Positions 26,827-36,482 are shown, counted from the stretch's first letter. The stretch is 64,000 nucleotides of DNA from an uncultured Caulobacterales bacterium (GCA_947503715.1 CANNER010000001.1:186001-250000), one strand, 5' to 3'. Program-made: numbers and translations. The notes: generated by a model from the sequence alone, not told the origin.

Positions 26827-28260
26827 ATGATCCGATTATCCGCTTCAAACTTACCAGAAAATATCAGGCATTATCATTATGATCGTAATGCCATGACGAC
26901 GGGTATCGTCCATTTTGGCATCGGGAATTTTCATCGTGCCCACCAAGCTATTTATGTAGATGACTTACTTAACGACGGCGCGACGCAATGGGGCATTACG
27001 GGCGTATCTCTACGTTCCTCATCAATGAAAGACGCGCTCGCACCGCAAGATTATCTCTACACATTAGTTACACTTAGCGACGTAACCGAGTGCCGCATAA
27101 TGGGCCCGCTTAAAAATATAATCGTCGCGCCTGATCAGCCTCAAGCCGTGATTGATATTATAGCTGCGCCAACAACAAAATTAGTCAGTTCGACGATCAC
27201 GGAAAAAGGTTACGGCCTCGCCTCTGGTCGTGTTGACGTCACACACCCAGCTCTAAAATCTGAGTTCGCCTGTCTTCAGGCCCCAACGACAATCTATGGA
27301 TTTTTGGCCCGAGCGATCATTCAGCGATTTAAGACGTCAGCTGACTCGAAACTTACCATTATGTGTTGCGATAATATTTCCGCAGGCGGAGACCTGCTGA
27401 AAGTTGGCGTGGAACACTTGCTAAGGAAACACAATTCAGATGCGCTCCTGTGGTCACAAGATCATATTGGGTTTATTTCTTCTATGGTGGACCGTGTTAG
27501 CCCCGCGACGGACGAGACTTTAAGAAACCTCATTAAGATCAAAACAGGACGACTAGATGCTTCCCCCGTCTCAGCTGAGCCCTTTACGCAATGGATTATC
27601 GAAGATAATTTTGCAGGGGAGCGGCCTGCATTTGATAAGGTCGGCGCAGTCTTTGTTGATGACATTGAACCGTTCGAGCAAATGAAGCTCCGCTACTTAA
27701 ACGCCGGACATACGATAGCTTCGACTTTAGGTTATTTATGCGGCGATACTTATGTACATGAATCATTGAGGCGCCCTGAAATCCTAAATTTTACGCGGCA
27801 GGCTTTGTATGAAAATGTGTTGCCTCATGCTGCTGTTCCAGCTGGATATGTTGGCGCTGCCTATATTGAAGACGTCATCAAGCGTTTCCAAAATAGTCAT
27901 TTACCTTATGCAAATTTACAGGTTGGAACAGACAGCTCGCAAAAAATACAGCAACGGTGGTTCCCGACCATAGATCGTGCCTTGAGGTCAAAAGCAAGTT
28001 TACCCTATTTTGAATTTTGCCTCGGCGCTTGGGCGGTATTTATTCAAAGATCTATAATAAACAATGAGTTGAGCGATCCAAAGAAGGCTGCGTTCAAAGA
28101 AATAATTAACACTAATGATATTGCACCCTATTTAAAAATAGCAAATGCAGATAAGTTTATCTTCTATAATCAAACAGTTTTCATAAAAGCCGTAAATAGG
28201 TATGCTCAAAAAATTCGAGAGAACGGCATTAAGCAAACTATAATTGATTTTGAATGTTAG
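26827..28260 (+). CDS. Mannitol dehydrogenase family protein (mannitol 2-dehydrogenase or fructuronate reductase)
   Basis: A 477-residue polyol-specific long-chain dehydrogenase. The Rossmann region IVHFGIGNFHRAHQAIYVDDLL, TITEKGYGL and MCCDNISAGG are hallmarks, and the catalytic K-x4-N-x2-H is seen in KLRYLNAGH. The family includes mannitol 2-dehydrogenase (mannitol-fructose) and UxuB (fructuronate-mannonate). Next to uxuA, fructuronate reduction is attractive; next to an AGE isomerase that would handle fructose, mannitol oxidation is equally possible. It is the last gene of the operon, 9 bp after the AGE gene. Its codon use is markedly A+T-rich in the second half. Confidence 0.9.
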   Translation: MIRLSASNLPENIRHYHYDRNAMTTGIVHFGIGNFHRAHQAIYVDDLLNDGATQWGITGVSLRSSSMKDALAPQDYLYTLVTLSDVTECRIMGPLKNIIVAPDQPQAVIDIIAAPTTKLVSSTITEKGYGLASGRVDVTHPALKSEFACLQAPTTIYGFLARAIIQRFKTSADSKLTIMCCDNISAGGDLLKVGVEHLLRKHNSDALLWSQDHIGFISSMVDRVSPATDETLRNLIKIKTGRLDASPVSAEPFTQWIIEDNFAGERPAFDKVGAVFVDDIEPFEQMKLRYLNAGHTIASTLGYLCGDTYVHESLRRPEILNFTRQALYENVLPHAAVPAGYVGAAYIEDVIKRFQNSHLPYANLQVGTDSSQKIQQRWFPTIDRALRSKASLPYFEFCLGAWAVFIQRSIINNELSDPKKAAFKEIINTNDIAPYLKIANADKFIFYNQTVFIKAVNRYAQKIRENGIKQTIIDFEC

Positions 28261-28494
28261 GCAAAACGCCTGTCATTAACGGTAAAGCAGTTCAGCCATA
28301 AATCACCATAAACTCTTATTCGCGTATATTCAGCTGACATGGGGCGCCTCTTGACGAGGCCATCATCCTTTATTTTGATTTTAGCCTGTAAGTTTTAGCC
28401 TATAAATTCGCCTCATTTGCATGTGTCGAAATAATCGTTAACGTTCTGTCCTATGACGGTGGAAATCACCGCGATACATTATTGGGGAGAATTT

Positions 28495-30660
28495 ATGTCT
28501 AAGCTTTTGAAAGCGGGGCTGCTGGCAGCAAGTTGTGCCGTTCTTGTGGCGTGTTCGAATAGTGAGCCGTCGACCCGGCCTGATACCATTCAGTATAGCT
28601 CACGAATTACAGATGCAGCCATTTCCAATGCGACTGACACGCCGGAACGCTGGTTGACCTATGGCGGGGATTACAAGGAACAACGCCATTCTAAACTGTC
28701 CGGCATCACCAAAGACAATATCGCCGATCTCGGCGTCGCGTGGACCTTTGATCTGTCCACGGGACGGGGTGTCGAGAGCACGCCGATTATCCATGACGGC
28801 ATCATGTACGTCACGGGTGCATGGTCGATTGTGCATGCGCTGGACGCGAAGACGGGCGAGGAGATCTGGACCTATGACCCGGAAGTCTCAGGCGAAGACG
28901 CCATCAAGGGCTGTTGCGATGTCGTCAATCGCGGCGTCGCGATCTACGGCGACAAAGTCTATCTGGGCGTCTTCGACGGGCGGCTGGAAGCGTTGGACGC
29001 GAAAACCGGCGAGGTCGTCTGGTCCAAAGTTACCGTCGATCAATCCCAACCTTATACCATCACCATGGCCCCACGCATTGTGAAGGGCCGTGTTATCATC
29101 GGTAATTCCGGCGGCGAACTGGGTGTGCGCGGATATGTCAGTGCCTATGACGCGGAAGACGGGTCGATGGATTGGCGCTTCTACACGGTGCCAAATCCAA
29201 AAAAGCAACCCGATGGTGCAGCGTCTGACGACATTATGGCAGACCTCGTCAATGACACATGGGGCGATACGGGCGGATGGGTCACGGATGGCGGTGGCGG
29301 CACCGCGTGGGACTCCATCGTATTTGATGAAAAGAATGACCAAATCCTCGTCGGTGTCGGCAATGGCTCGCCGTGGAATGCCAAAATTCGTGATCCTGAA
29401 GGCAAAGGCGACAACCTCTTCCTCTCCTCTATCCTTGCGCTCGACGCGGATACCGGTGCGTATAACTGGCATTTCCAGACAACGCCCCGCGACCAGTGGG
29501 ATTTCACCGCGACGCAAACAATTATCCTCGCCGACCTCCCGTTCGGTGAAAATGGCGCGGATCGACAGGTCGTGATGCAGGCGCCGAAGAATGGGTTCTT
29601 CTATGTCCTCGACGCGAAGACAGGCGAGTTTATTTCCGGCAATAATTTCGTGCCGATGAACTGGGCGACGGGTCTGGATGAAAATGGCCGTCCGATTGAA
29701 ACGGATTTTGCACGGGTCACAGACGGTGCACCGCAGGCGATTTTCCCAGGACCTTTAGGTGCACATAACTGGCATCCGATGGCTTACTCACCGCAGGAAA
29801 AACTTGCTTACATTCCGGCGCAACTCATCCCGCAGCTTTATCAGGATCAGCAAGTTGAACCTGATCCCGATGCCTATTGGAATCTCGGCTATAATCTCTC
29901 CGCAGGCATCCCGCCGGAATTTCCGGCGGGCACGCTGGACGCGTTTCGCGGTGGCAACCAAGGCTGGCTCGTCGCCTGGGACCCAATTAAACAGGAAGCC
30001 CGCTGGACGGTTCAACATGACGGCCCGTGGAATGGCGGCATCCTCAGTCTTGATACGGGCATTGTCGTACAGGGCCAACGTGAGGGCGATGTTGTCGCCT
30101 ATGACGCGGCCAACGGTGATGTGCTCTGGAGCCAAGATGTCAAAGCCGGAGCCCTCTCAGGCTTGTCCACCTACGAAATTGACGGCGAGCAATATATGAC
30201 CATCACGACGGGTTGGGGCACCGCTTGGGCGCTCTCGGCAGGCTACGGTTATAACTCCCCCGTCGCGCCACAAGTCGGCCGCGTCGTGACGTTCAAACTC
30301 GGCGGGCAGGGCGAGATTCCCGATCCCATGGTCTCTGCCGTAGAACGCTCGCCAAAGGGTGAGAAGTTCGGTTCGGCTGAACAGATCATGTCCGGCCTCG
30401 GTCATTACTCTGAAAACTGCCTCGTGTGTCACGGCCCCCTTGCGGTCAGTTCCGGCGTCTTGCCGGACCTGCGATGGTCCTATGCGACGGCTGATAAGAA
30501 TGAGTGGACAGACATCCTCCAAAACGGCGCGTTAAAGGAAAACGGGATGGTATCGTTCAAAGACCAGCTTACTCCCGAAGCGATGGAGGACATCCGCGCC
30601 TATGTTATGAAACAAGCCCATCTGGCCGTGGCGAATGGTGAGGCCGATGCCTTGGAATAA
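28495..30660 (+). CDS. PQQ-dependent alcohol dehydrogenase, quinohaemoprotein lipoprotein
   Basis: A 721-residue periplasmic enzyme oxidising alcohols with pyrroloquinoline quinone. A lipoprotein signal (lipobox LVAC) anchors it to a membrane. An eight-bladed propeller of W-motif repeats follows (ALDAKTGEEIW, ALDAKTGEVVW, AYDAANGDVLW) with the vicinal cysteine pair in GCCDVV and the catalytic Asp in DQWDFT. The residue two after it is Thr, not Asp, which favours calcium over lanthanide use. A C-terminal cytochrome c domain has C642-LV-C645-H646 and a possible Met ligand in NGMVSF. The ATG at 28495 has GGGGAGA upstream. Electron acceptor genes and pqq genes are not in the window. Confidence 0.93.
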   Translation: MSKLLKAGLLAASCAVLVACSNSEPSTRPDTIQYSSRITDAAISNATDTPERWLTYGGDYKEQRHSKLSGITKDNIADLGVAWTFDLSTGRGVESTPIIHDGIMYVTGAWSIVHALDAKTGEEIWTYDPEVSGEDAIKGCCDVVNRGVAIYGDKVYLGVFDGRLEALDAKTGEVVWSKVTVDQSQPYTITMAPRIVKGRVIIGNSGGELGVRGYVSAYDAEDGSMDWRFYTVPNPKKQPDGAASDDIMADLVNDTWGDTGGWVTDGGGGTAWDSIVFDEKNDQILVGVGNGSPWNAKIRDPEGKGDNLFLSSILALDADTGAYNWHFQTTPRDQWDFTATQTIILADLPFGENGADRQVVMQAPKNGFFYVLDAKTGEFISGNNFVPMNWATGLDENGRPIETDFARVTDGAPQAIFPGPLGAHNWHPMAYSPQEKLAYIPAQLIPQLYQDQQVEPDPDAYWNLGYNLSAGIPPEFPAGTLDAFRGGNQGWLVAWDPIKQEARWTVQHDGPWNGGILSLDTGIVVQGQREGDVVAYDAANGDVLWSQDVKAGALSGLSTYEIDGEQYMTITTGWGTAWALSAGYGYNSPVAPQVGRVVTFKLGGQGEIPDPMVSAVERSPKGEKFGSAEQIMSGLGHYSENCLVCHGPLAVSSGVLPDLRWSYATADKNEWTDILQNGALKENGMVSFKDQLTPEAMEDIRAYVMKQAHLAVANGEADALE

Positions 30661-30665
30661 GGGCT

Positions 30666-31628
30666 TCAGCCTGAGCGTATAATCTCGGTCACGGCGTCCA
30701 AATACTCACTTGGCGCGTCATTAGGTCTGACATCTGAAATTACCTGGCGGGTTAAATCTGTCAGACGCTTGATGTCTGACTGACTGAAATCTGTTTCTGC
30801 ACACTGGAACAGGAATTTTTCTCGCTCCATCAGCCACATGTCCAGATTGGTATTTGCATCTAGGTGATGGAGTAGGGGGTTGATGACGGAAATGGTGCTG
30901 GCGTGTTTGAACTGCTTCTTCACATCCTTCTCCGCTTTGCGAATTTGATTCGCAATGTCGATATTGGTCGCGGTTTCACTCGCAAATTTAAGTCCGTATT
31001 TTGACAGGATGAGACCCACGGAGGGGAGGAGGGCTTTCATCGCAACCGCTGCCCCTGCCAGTGGATTGACGAAGGCGACCAAGCCGCCAAGTAAAAGAAC
31101 GCCATTGAAGACCTTACCATCGACGTTATCGATCTCGTCGATCAGAGACGTGAGGTTATTGGAAATGAAATTGCTGGGACATGACTCATTTTTTGCGGTT
31201 TCCCGTGCGTCCTTGATGACAATTTCTTGCAACATCGGTAGGGCATGTTCGCTTGGCATATGCAGAAGTCGTCGTTTCGGTAGGTCATTGATGGGCGGCA
31301 CGCCGACAGGTAAGCACCGCAAGACATAGAGCGAAAACCCTTGTTCGCTTTCGAGGTCCGGCACGAGAAAATAGTGTTTTTCATCGAGTTTGGTGTGGTC
31401 ATAAGCCTCGGATGTGGCAGTCGCGCCAAAGAACGGAATACCGCCCAATGTTGCGCGCAACAGTCCGACGCTGGTGTCAAACGTCCCCGTCACTTTTTCT
31501 ATGGCTCCGCCAACGCCTGAGATTAGCGCATCACCCAAACCCAAGGCGGGAGACAGGTCAGGTATTTTTACTTTCGATAGTATCTTTTTCACACGTCCCT
31601 CGACATCAATTGTATATGTCTGACACAT
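30666..31628 (-). CDS. Hypothetical protein with a central hydrophobic hairpin
   Basis: I do not recognise this 320-residue protein. The N-terminal half is soluble with alternating Gly-rich and beta-like segments; the middle (about 190-235) has a hydrophobic stretch (VLLLGGLVAFVNPLAGAAVAMKALL) that could be a membrane hairpin or amphipathic insert; the C-terminal third is helical and charged. The ATG at 31628 has GAGGAA upstream; a TTG at 31679 extends the frame by 17 residues. It is convergent with the PQQ dehydrogenase (5 bp gap) and divergent from tesB. Confidence 0.55.
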   Translation of the reverse strand: MCQTYTIDVEGRVKKILSKVKIPDLSPALGLGDALISGVGGAIEKVTGTFDTSVGLLRATLGGIPFFGATATSEAYDHTKLDEKHYFLVPDLESEQGFSLYVLRCLPVGVPPINDLPKRRLLHMPSEHALPMLQEIVIKDARETAKNESCPSNFISNNLTSLIDEIDNVDGKVFNGVLLLGGLVAFVNPLAGAAVAMKALLPSVGLILSKYGLKFASETATNIDIANQIRKAEKDVKKQFKHASTISVINPLLHHLDANTNLDMWLMEREKFLFQCAETDFSQSDIKRLTDLTRQVISDVRPNDAPSEYLDAVTEIIRSG

Positions 31629-31731
31629 TTCCTCGCCTAAACGAAATCCAAAACCTGTATATTTGTTTTCAAATGTCAATCACCGCAGAATTCGGGTTTA
31701 TTCCTGTAGCGTCTAACGCTACCCAGCGCTC

Positions 31732-32619
31732 ATGTTTAAGCTTGATGAATTCCTAACCAAAATGCATGTCGAGGAGCTGGATACGCTTCTCTTTCGGGGG
31801 GAGGCCCTGCAAATGGGCCTGCCGCGCGTGTTTGGCGGGCAGGTTCTGGGGCAGGCTTTGAATGCCGCTGTGCGCACGGTTGAACCCGACCGGAAGCCGC
31901 ATTCCCTGCACGGCTACTTCCTGCGTCCCGGTGATCTATCTCGTCCTATTCTATACGAAGTTGATCCCATCCGGAATGGCCGCAGTTTTTCAACGCGGCG
32001 CGTTGTTGGAAAGCAAAAGGGTGAAGCGATTTTCAATGCCTCAATCAGTTTTCAAGTCGTTGAAGAGGGTTACGAGCACCAATTCGAATTTCCCAAAAAT
32101 ATCCCGCATTATAGCGAGCTCCCGAATGATTATGACCGCGCGGGTGAGGTCGGCGCCCTGATGGGCATTCCTGAAGAGCAGTTCCGCAGTTACTATCTCA
32201 TCTTTGGCACAGATATTTTGGAGATGCGGACGCCGGGCCTTGAGACAGTTGTTCTGCCCGGAGAATATGAGCCGAAATTCGGTTTTTGGTTCAAGTTCAA
32301 TGATGCCATTGGCGATGACCCGATCACGCACCGGACCTTGTTGGCCTTTATCTCTGACAAAGCCTTGATGAGCACAGGACTGCGACCGCAACCCGTCAAT
32401 TTCCGCACACATAAAATCATCGGGGCGAGCCTCGATCACGCCATGTGGTTCCATGATGAAATCCGCGTCGATCAGTGGATTTACTACCACCTCGACAGTC
32501 CACGCTCCGCCCGCTCTCGCGGGTTTAACCGCGGCAGTTTTTACACCGAAGATGGCCGTCTGATCTGCTCCACGGCGCAGGAAGGGCTTATTCGCGTTGT
32601 GGGTGAACGAGATGACTGA
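31732..32619 (+). CDS. tesB: Acyl-CoA thioesterase II
   Basis: A 295-residue double-hotdog thioesterase that hydrolyses medium- and long-chain acyl-CoA. Family blocks are visible: FGGQVLGQAL, SLHGYFLRPGD, GRSFSTRRV, ASLDHAMWFH (active-site Asp), W-x-x-Y and FTEDG/STAQEGL with the catalytic Gln near the end. Length is normal. The ATG at 31732 is used. The following membrane protein gene overlaps it by 8 bp. Confidence 0.95.
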   Translation: MFKLDEFLTKMHVEELDTLLFRGEALQMGLPRVFGGQVLGQALNAAVRTVEPDRKPHSLHGYFLRPGDLSRPILYEVDPIRNGRSFSTRRVVGKQKGEAIFNASISFQVVEEGYEHQFEFPKNIPHYSELPNDYDRAGEVGALMGIPEEQFRSYYLIFGTDILEMRTPGLETVVLPGEYEPKFGFWFKFNDAIGDDPITHRTLLAFISDKALMSTGLRPQPVNFRTHKIIGASLDHAMWFHDEIRVDQWIYYHLDSPRSARSRGFNRGSFYTEDGRLICSTAQEGLIRVVGERDD

Positions 32620-33166
32620 ACAAGTTGAACGCACGGCAATTGAGGATTGGACCGCAATTGAGTCGCTGTTCACTCTTCGCCAGTCCTTCGCCCCGTTGAA
32701 ATTTGCGACGATGGGCATGAGCAGTCGCCTCGCGAAGGGACGCTTGGGCAAATTACTGGCACATAAATCCGCAGGGCGTTTAGCGGCGCATGTCGACCAA
32801 ATGGAGGATGACCGCGTGAAAGCCATGCGGACATTTGCGGCGATCAATCTGGAACAAGCGGCCGCCGCTTTCAAAATCACACTCGTGGCAAATGTGACCG
32901 CACCGTTACTCGTCGTGACGTTCTTTAATCAGATCACACCAGGCGGCGTTGGCGACCAGCTTTATGACATTTTCGGCGGAGAGGGGAACGGGATTTACGG
33001 GCTCTTTGCCGGAATCGCGTTTGGTATCGCGCTCTTATTCGGTCTCGGTTTCTATGCCCTCGCCAATCTGAACCAAGCGCGGGATATCCGGAACCTGATC
33101 GACCTCTTCGCGGCGGAGCGGGGGATTTATTTTGGGTTGGAGGATATTGACGATATGAGTGCGTAA
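32612..33166 (+). CDS. Hypothetical two-helix membrane protein
   Basis: A 184-residue protein with two predicted transmembrane helices (about 90-110 and 135-160) separated by a Gly-rich loop (GGVGDQLYDIFGGEGNGIYG). The N-terminal half is soluble, helical and rich in Lys/Arg/Ala. No family recognised. It starts inside the end of tesB, which suggests coupled translation and perhaps a lipid-related role, but that is inference. The 167 bp up to ileS contain only short dyads. Confidence 0.6.
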   Translation: MTEQVERTAIEDWTAIESLFTLRQSFAPLKFATMGMSSRLAKGRLGKLLAHKSAGRLAAHVDQMEDDRVKAMRTFAAINLEQAAAAFKITLVANVTAPLLVVTFFNQITPGGVGDQLYDIFGGEGNGIYGLFAGIAFGIALLFGLGFYALANLNQARDIRNLIDLFAAERGIYFGLEDIDDMSA

Positions 33167-33333
33167 ACCTCTTCCATTGAGAGGTAAGTCATTATGGACC
33201 TGTTCAACTTCTCCTGCTAACGCGCTCACATGCATATGAAGGCCATTATAATACGAATTACTGGCCCGGTCGGTTAGCCGCCCGGGAAACGTTCCGCCTC
33301 GCCTTCAAAACTTCTTCTCTATAAGAGACACCC

Positions 33334-36300
33334 ATGACAGATTCTACGACAACAGCCCGCGATTACCGCGAGACGCTGTTCCTGCCCAAAACCGATTTTC
33401 CGATGCGCGCGGGCTTGCCCAAGGCCGAGCCGAAATGGCTGGAACGCTGGAACCGGATTGACCTCTACCGGAAACAGCGCGAGGCCGAAAACGCGCTCGG
33501 CCAATGGACGCTGCATGATGGCCCGCCCTATGCGAATGGTCATATCCATATGGGGACCGCGCTGAATAAAATTCACAAAGACATCGTCAATCGCAGCCAC
33601 CAAATGCTCGGCCATGATGCGAATTACGTGCCGGGCTGGGATTGCCACGGCCTCCCCATCGAGTGGAAAGTCGAAGAGGAATTCCGCTCCAAAGGGCGCA
33701 GTAAAGACGATGTCCCTGCGTCTGAGTTCCGCGCCCGTTGCCGTGAATATGCGGCCGGCTGGGTCGATATCCAACGCGAAGAATTTAAACGGCTCGGCGT
33801 CATCGGCGATTGGGATGATCCATATCTGACCATGAAACCACAAAGCGAGGCGGATATCTGCGCGGAACTCTTAAAAATCGCGCGTACAGTGCAACTCTAT
33901 CGCGGGTCAAAACCGATCATGTGGAGCCCCGTGGAACAGACGGCCTTGGCCGAAGCCGAGGTGGAATATGCGGACCGGAGAGCAACCGCGATTTATGTGA
34001 AGTTTCCTGTGAAGGCTTATACTAATGAAACTCTTCAGCTTACCATTGAGGCAGCCGAAAAGGTCCGAAGTGAAAATCCAGACGGCGCAGATATAATTGC
34101 TGAAGGACTAAACTACGTTAAACGAAAACATGGAGAATTTAATGGTGCTTATGTTGTAATCTGGACGACGACCCCTTGGACTATTCCTGCAAACCGCGCC
34201 GTCAGCTTTTCGAGTAAAATCCAATACGGTCTCTATGAAGTCACCGAGATGGAAGAGAGTGATTTTGAACCATGGTCCAAGCCGGGTGACAAACTTATAG
34301 TGGCTGATGATCTTTGGGAAACTGTTTCGAAATCAGGATTAATTAAATCCGCAAATCGTCTAACAGATGTTGATCCAAAGGGTCTAGTCCTCGACCACCC
34401 CCTCAAAGACATGGCCGACGCCAACGGCAAATACGATTTCCCCGTCCCCCTTCTGGAAGGCGATCATGTCACCGCCGATGCGGGTACGGGTTTTGTCCAT
34501 ACCGCACCGTCCCACGGTGAGGATGATTATATCGTTTGGATGTCCAATCAGAAAAAACTCGAAGCCCTTGGCATTGATCCCGTCGTCCCGATGACCCTCG
34601 ACGACAAGGGCTGCTATACCGATGTCATGCCGGAGCGATTCCAAGGGCTGGATGTGATCCGCACCTCTGGCAAGAAACGCGGGCAGGACGGCAAGGCTAA
34701 TCCCGAAGTTCTGAAAGCGCTGGTCGAATGCGGCAACCTGCTGGCCCGAGGCGTATTGACCCTGCGCGATGCGCATAGTTGGCGGTCCAAAGCGCCCGTT
34801 ATTCGTCGCGCCACGCCGCAATGGTTTATTTCCATGTCCAAAGCGGGTCTGCGCGATAAAGCCATGGCGGCGATTGAGCAGACGCAATTCTGGCCGCCAC
34901 GCGGGAAAAACCGCCTCTCCACCATGGTCGCGGACCGTCCCGACTGGCTCATCTCTCGCCAGCGCAATTGGGGCGTGCCGATTACCGTGATTGTGCACGA
35001 GGATGGTCGCCTTCACACGGAACGGGATGATGCCGACGCGATTGATGCGCGTATACTCGCCGCTGTTGAAAAAGACGGCGTCGACGGTTGGTTTGATACG
35101 CCTGTCGAGGATTTCCTCGGCGGCGACGCAGATGGCTGGACGAAAGTCACGGACATCCTCGATGTCTGGTTCGATTCCGGCTGTACCCATGCCTTCTGTC
35201 TCAAGCGCCGCGACGACCTGCCGGACCGCGCGGACCTCTATCTTGAAGGGTCTGATCAACATCGCGGTTGGTTCCAATCTAGCTTATTAGAAAGCTGCGC
35301 CGTTTACGGCGAAGCGCCCTATAAGGGCGTTATGACGGACGGGTTTGTGGTCGATAATAAGGGCCTGAAAATGTCAAAATCGCTCGGCAATACAATTAGC
35401 CCCGAAGACATTTCCAAACAATTCGGCGCGGAAATCATGCGCATCTGGGTGTCCAGTTCTGACACCTATAATGACCTGCGCATCGGCAAGGAAATCATCC
35501 AGACCAATGCGGATGCCTACCGGAAACTCCGTAATACGCTGCGCTATATGATCGGGGCATTGGACGGCTATTCCGATGCGGAAGCGGTCGATTATGCCGA
35601 CATGCCGGCGTTAGAGAAATGGGTACTACACCGCCTGTCCGAGATTTCAGCCCAGCATGAAGGCTGGGTTCGCGATCACGATCACAAGCGGATTTTCAGC
35701 ACTTTATTTAATTTCTGCACGGTCGACCTCTCAGCCTTCTATTTCGATATCCGCAAGGACGCGCTCTATTGCGATCCGCTGAACTCGACCCGCCGGAGGG
35801 CCTGCCGCACCGTCATGCATGAGATTTTCCTGCGCCTGACAACCTGGCTCGCGCCCGTCATGTGTTTTACGATGGAAGAGGTCTGGCAAGCGCGTTTCCC
35901 GAGCGAGGACGGCTCCGTGCATTTGGAAACCTTCCATACGTGTCCGGAAGCTTGGCGAAATGCCGAAATCGCAGAAGCCGTCGAAGGTGTCCGCGCCTTC
36001 CGGATGGAAGCCTATGAAGCGATGGAAGCCATGCGGAAAGAAGGCAGTCTCAAATCCTCGCTGGAAGCCAGCGTCCGCGCGCCGAAATCGCGTCTCGCGA
36101 AAGAGCGTGCGGTTCTGGGTCTGACAGATGAGAGTTCGTATGAGGACCCGTCTAATCCGTCAGATGTTCTCGCGGATTACCTCATCGTGTCGAAATGTCT
36201 GTTGAATATCGACAGTGACGACATGTTGGTCACAGACCTGAAATGTGCTGAGGATTGGAAGAAATGCGAACGCAGCTGGAAATATTTCCAAGGCGAGGGA

Positions 36301-36351
36301 GAGATTACGCCAAGGGATGCGGCTGCGGTCGCGGCGTTTGATCAGGGGTAG
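33334..36351 (+). CDS. ileS: Isoleucyl-tRNA synthetase
   Basis: A 1005-residue class Ia synthetase charging tRNA-Ile. The HIGH motif is GHIHMG at about 69-74 and KMSKS begins at residue 679; the CP1 editing domain (WTTTPWTIPANRA) lies between them, and the tRNA-binding helical domain follows. No zinc cysteine cluster is obvious at the C-terminus, as in many alphaproteobacterial enzymes. A stretch inside CP1 (about 34015-34385) is clearly more A+T-rich in synonymous positions than the rest of the gene, suggesting a replaced segment. Reading frame is intact throughout. Confidence 0.97.
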   Translation: MTDSTTTARDYRETLFLPKTDFPMRAGLPKAEPKWLERWNRIDLYRKQREAENALGQWTLHDGPPYANGHIHMGTALNKIHKDIVNRSHQMLGHDANYVPGWDCHGLPIEWKVEEEFRSKGRSKDDVPASEFRARCREYAAGWVDIQREEFKRLGVIGDWDDPYLTMKPQSEADICAELLKIARTVQLYRGSKPIMWSPVEQTALAEAEVEYADRRATAIYVKFPVKAYTNETLQLTIEAAEKVRSENPDGADIIAEGLNYVKRKHGEFNGAYVVIWTTTPWTIPANRAVSFSSKIQYGLYEVTEMEESDFEPWSKPGDKLIVADDLWETVSKSGLIKSANRLTDVDPKGLVLDHPLKDMADANGKYDFPVPLLEGDHVTADAGTGFVHTAPSHGEDDYIVWMSNQKKLEALGIDPVVPMTLDDKGCYTDVMPERFQGLDVIRTSGKKRGQDGKANPEVLKALVECGNLLARGVLTLRDAHSWRSKAPVIRRATPQWFISMSKAGLRDKAMAAIEQTQFWPPRGKNRLSTMVADRPDWLISRQRNWGVPITVIVHEDGRLHTERDDADAIDARILAAVEKDGVDGWFDTPVEDFLGGDADGWTKVTDILDVWFDSGCTHAFCLKRRDDLPDRADLYLEGSDQHRGWFQSSLLESCAVYGEAPYKGVMTDGFVVDNKGLKMSKSLGNTISPEDISKQFGAEIMRIWVSSSDTYNDLRIGKEIIQTNADAYRKLRNTLRYMIGALDGYSDAEAVDYADMPALEKWVLHRLSEISAQHEGWVRDHDHKRIFSTLFNFCTVDLSAFYFDIRKDALYCDPLNSTRRRACRTVMHEIFLRLTTWLAPVMCFTMEEVWQARFPSEDGSVHLETFHTCPEAWRNAEIAEAVEGVRAFRMEAYEAMEAMRKEGSLKSSLEASVRAPKSRLAKERAVLGLTDESSYEDPSNPSDVLADYLIVSKCLLNIDSDDMLVTDLKCAEDWKKCERSWKYFQGEGEITPRDAAAVAAFDQG

Positions 36352-36405
36352 TGCGGTAAATTCGCGATAGCTCTCAAAATGTCATCTCACATACAACGCA
36401 GTGGA

Positions 36406-36482
36406 GATGCGGGGCCTATCGGCTGCTCTCTCAAAGCTGCATTCTATAGGCGTCAGGCCCCGCATCAAGTGCGGGGTGACAT
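36406..36482. repeat. Extragenic palindrome (R5)
   Basis: 12-bp arms GATGCGGGGCCT (36406-36417) and AGGCCCCGCATC (36455-36466), overlapping a second hairpin CCCCGCA-TCAAG-TGCGGGG and ending GTGACAT. It lies in the ileS-GIN domain gene spacer and resembles R1-R4. Confidence 0.7.
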
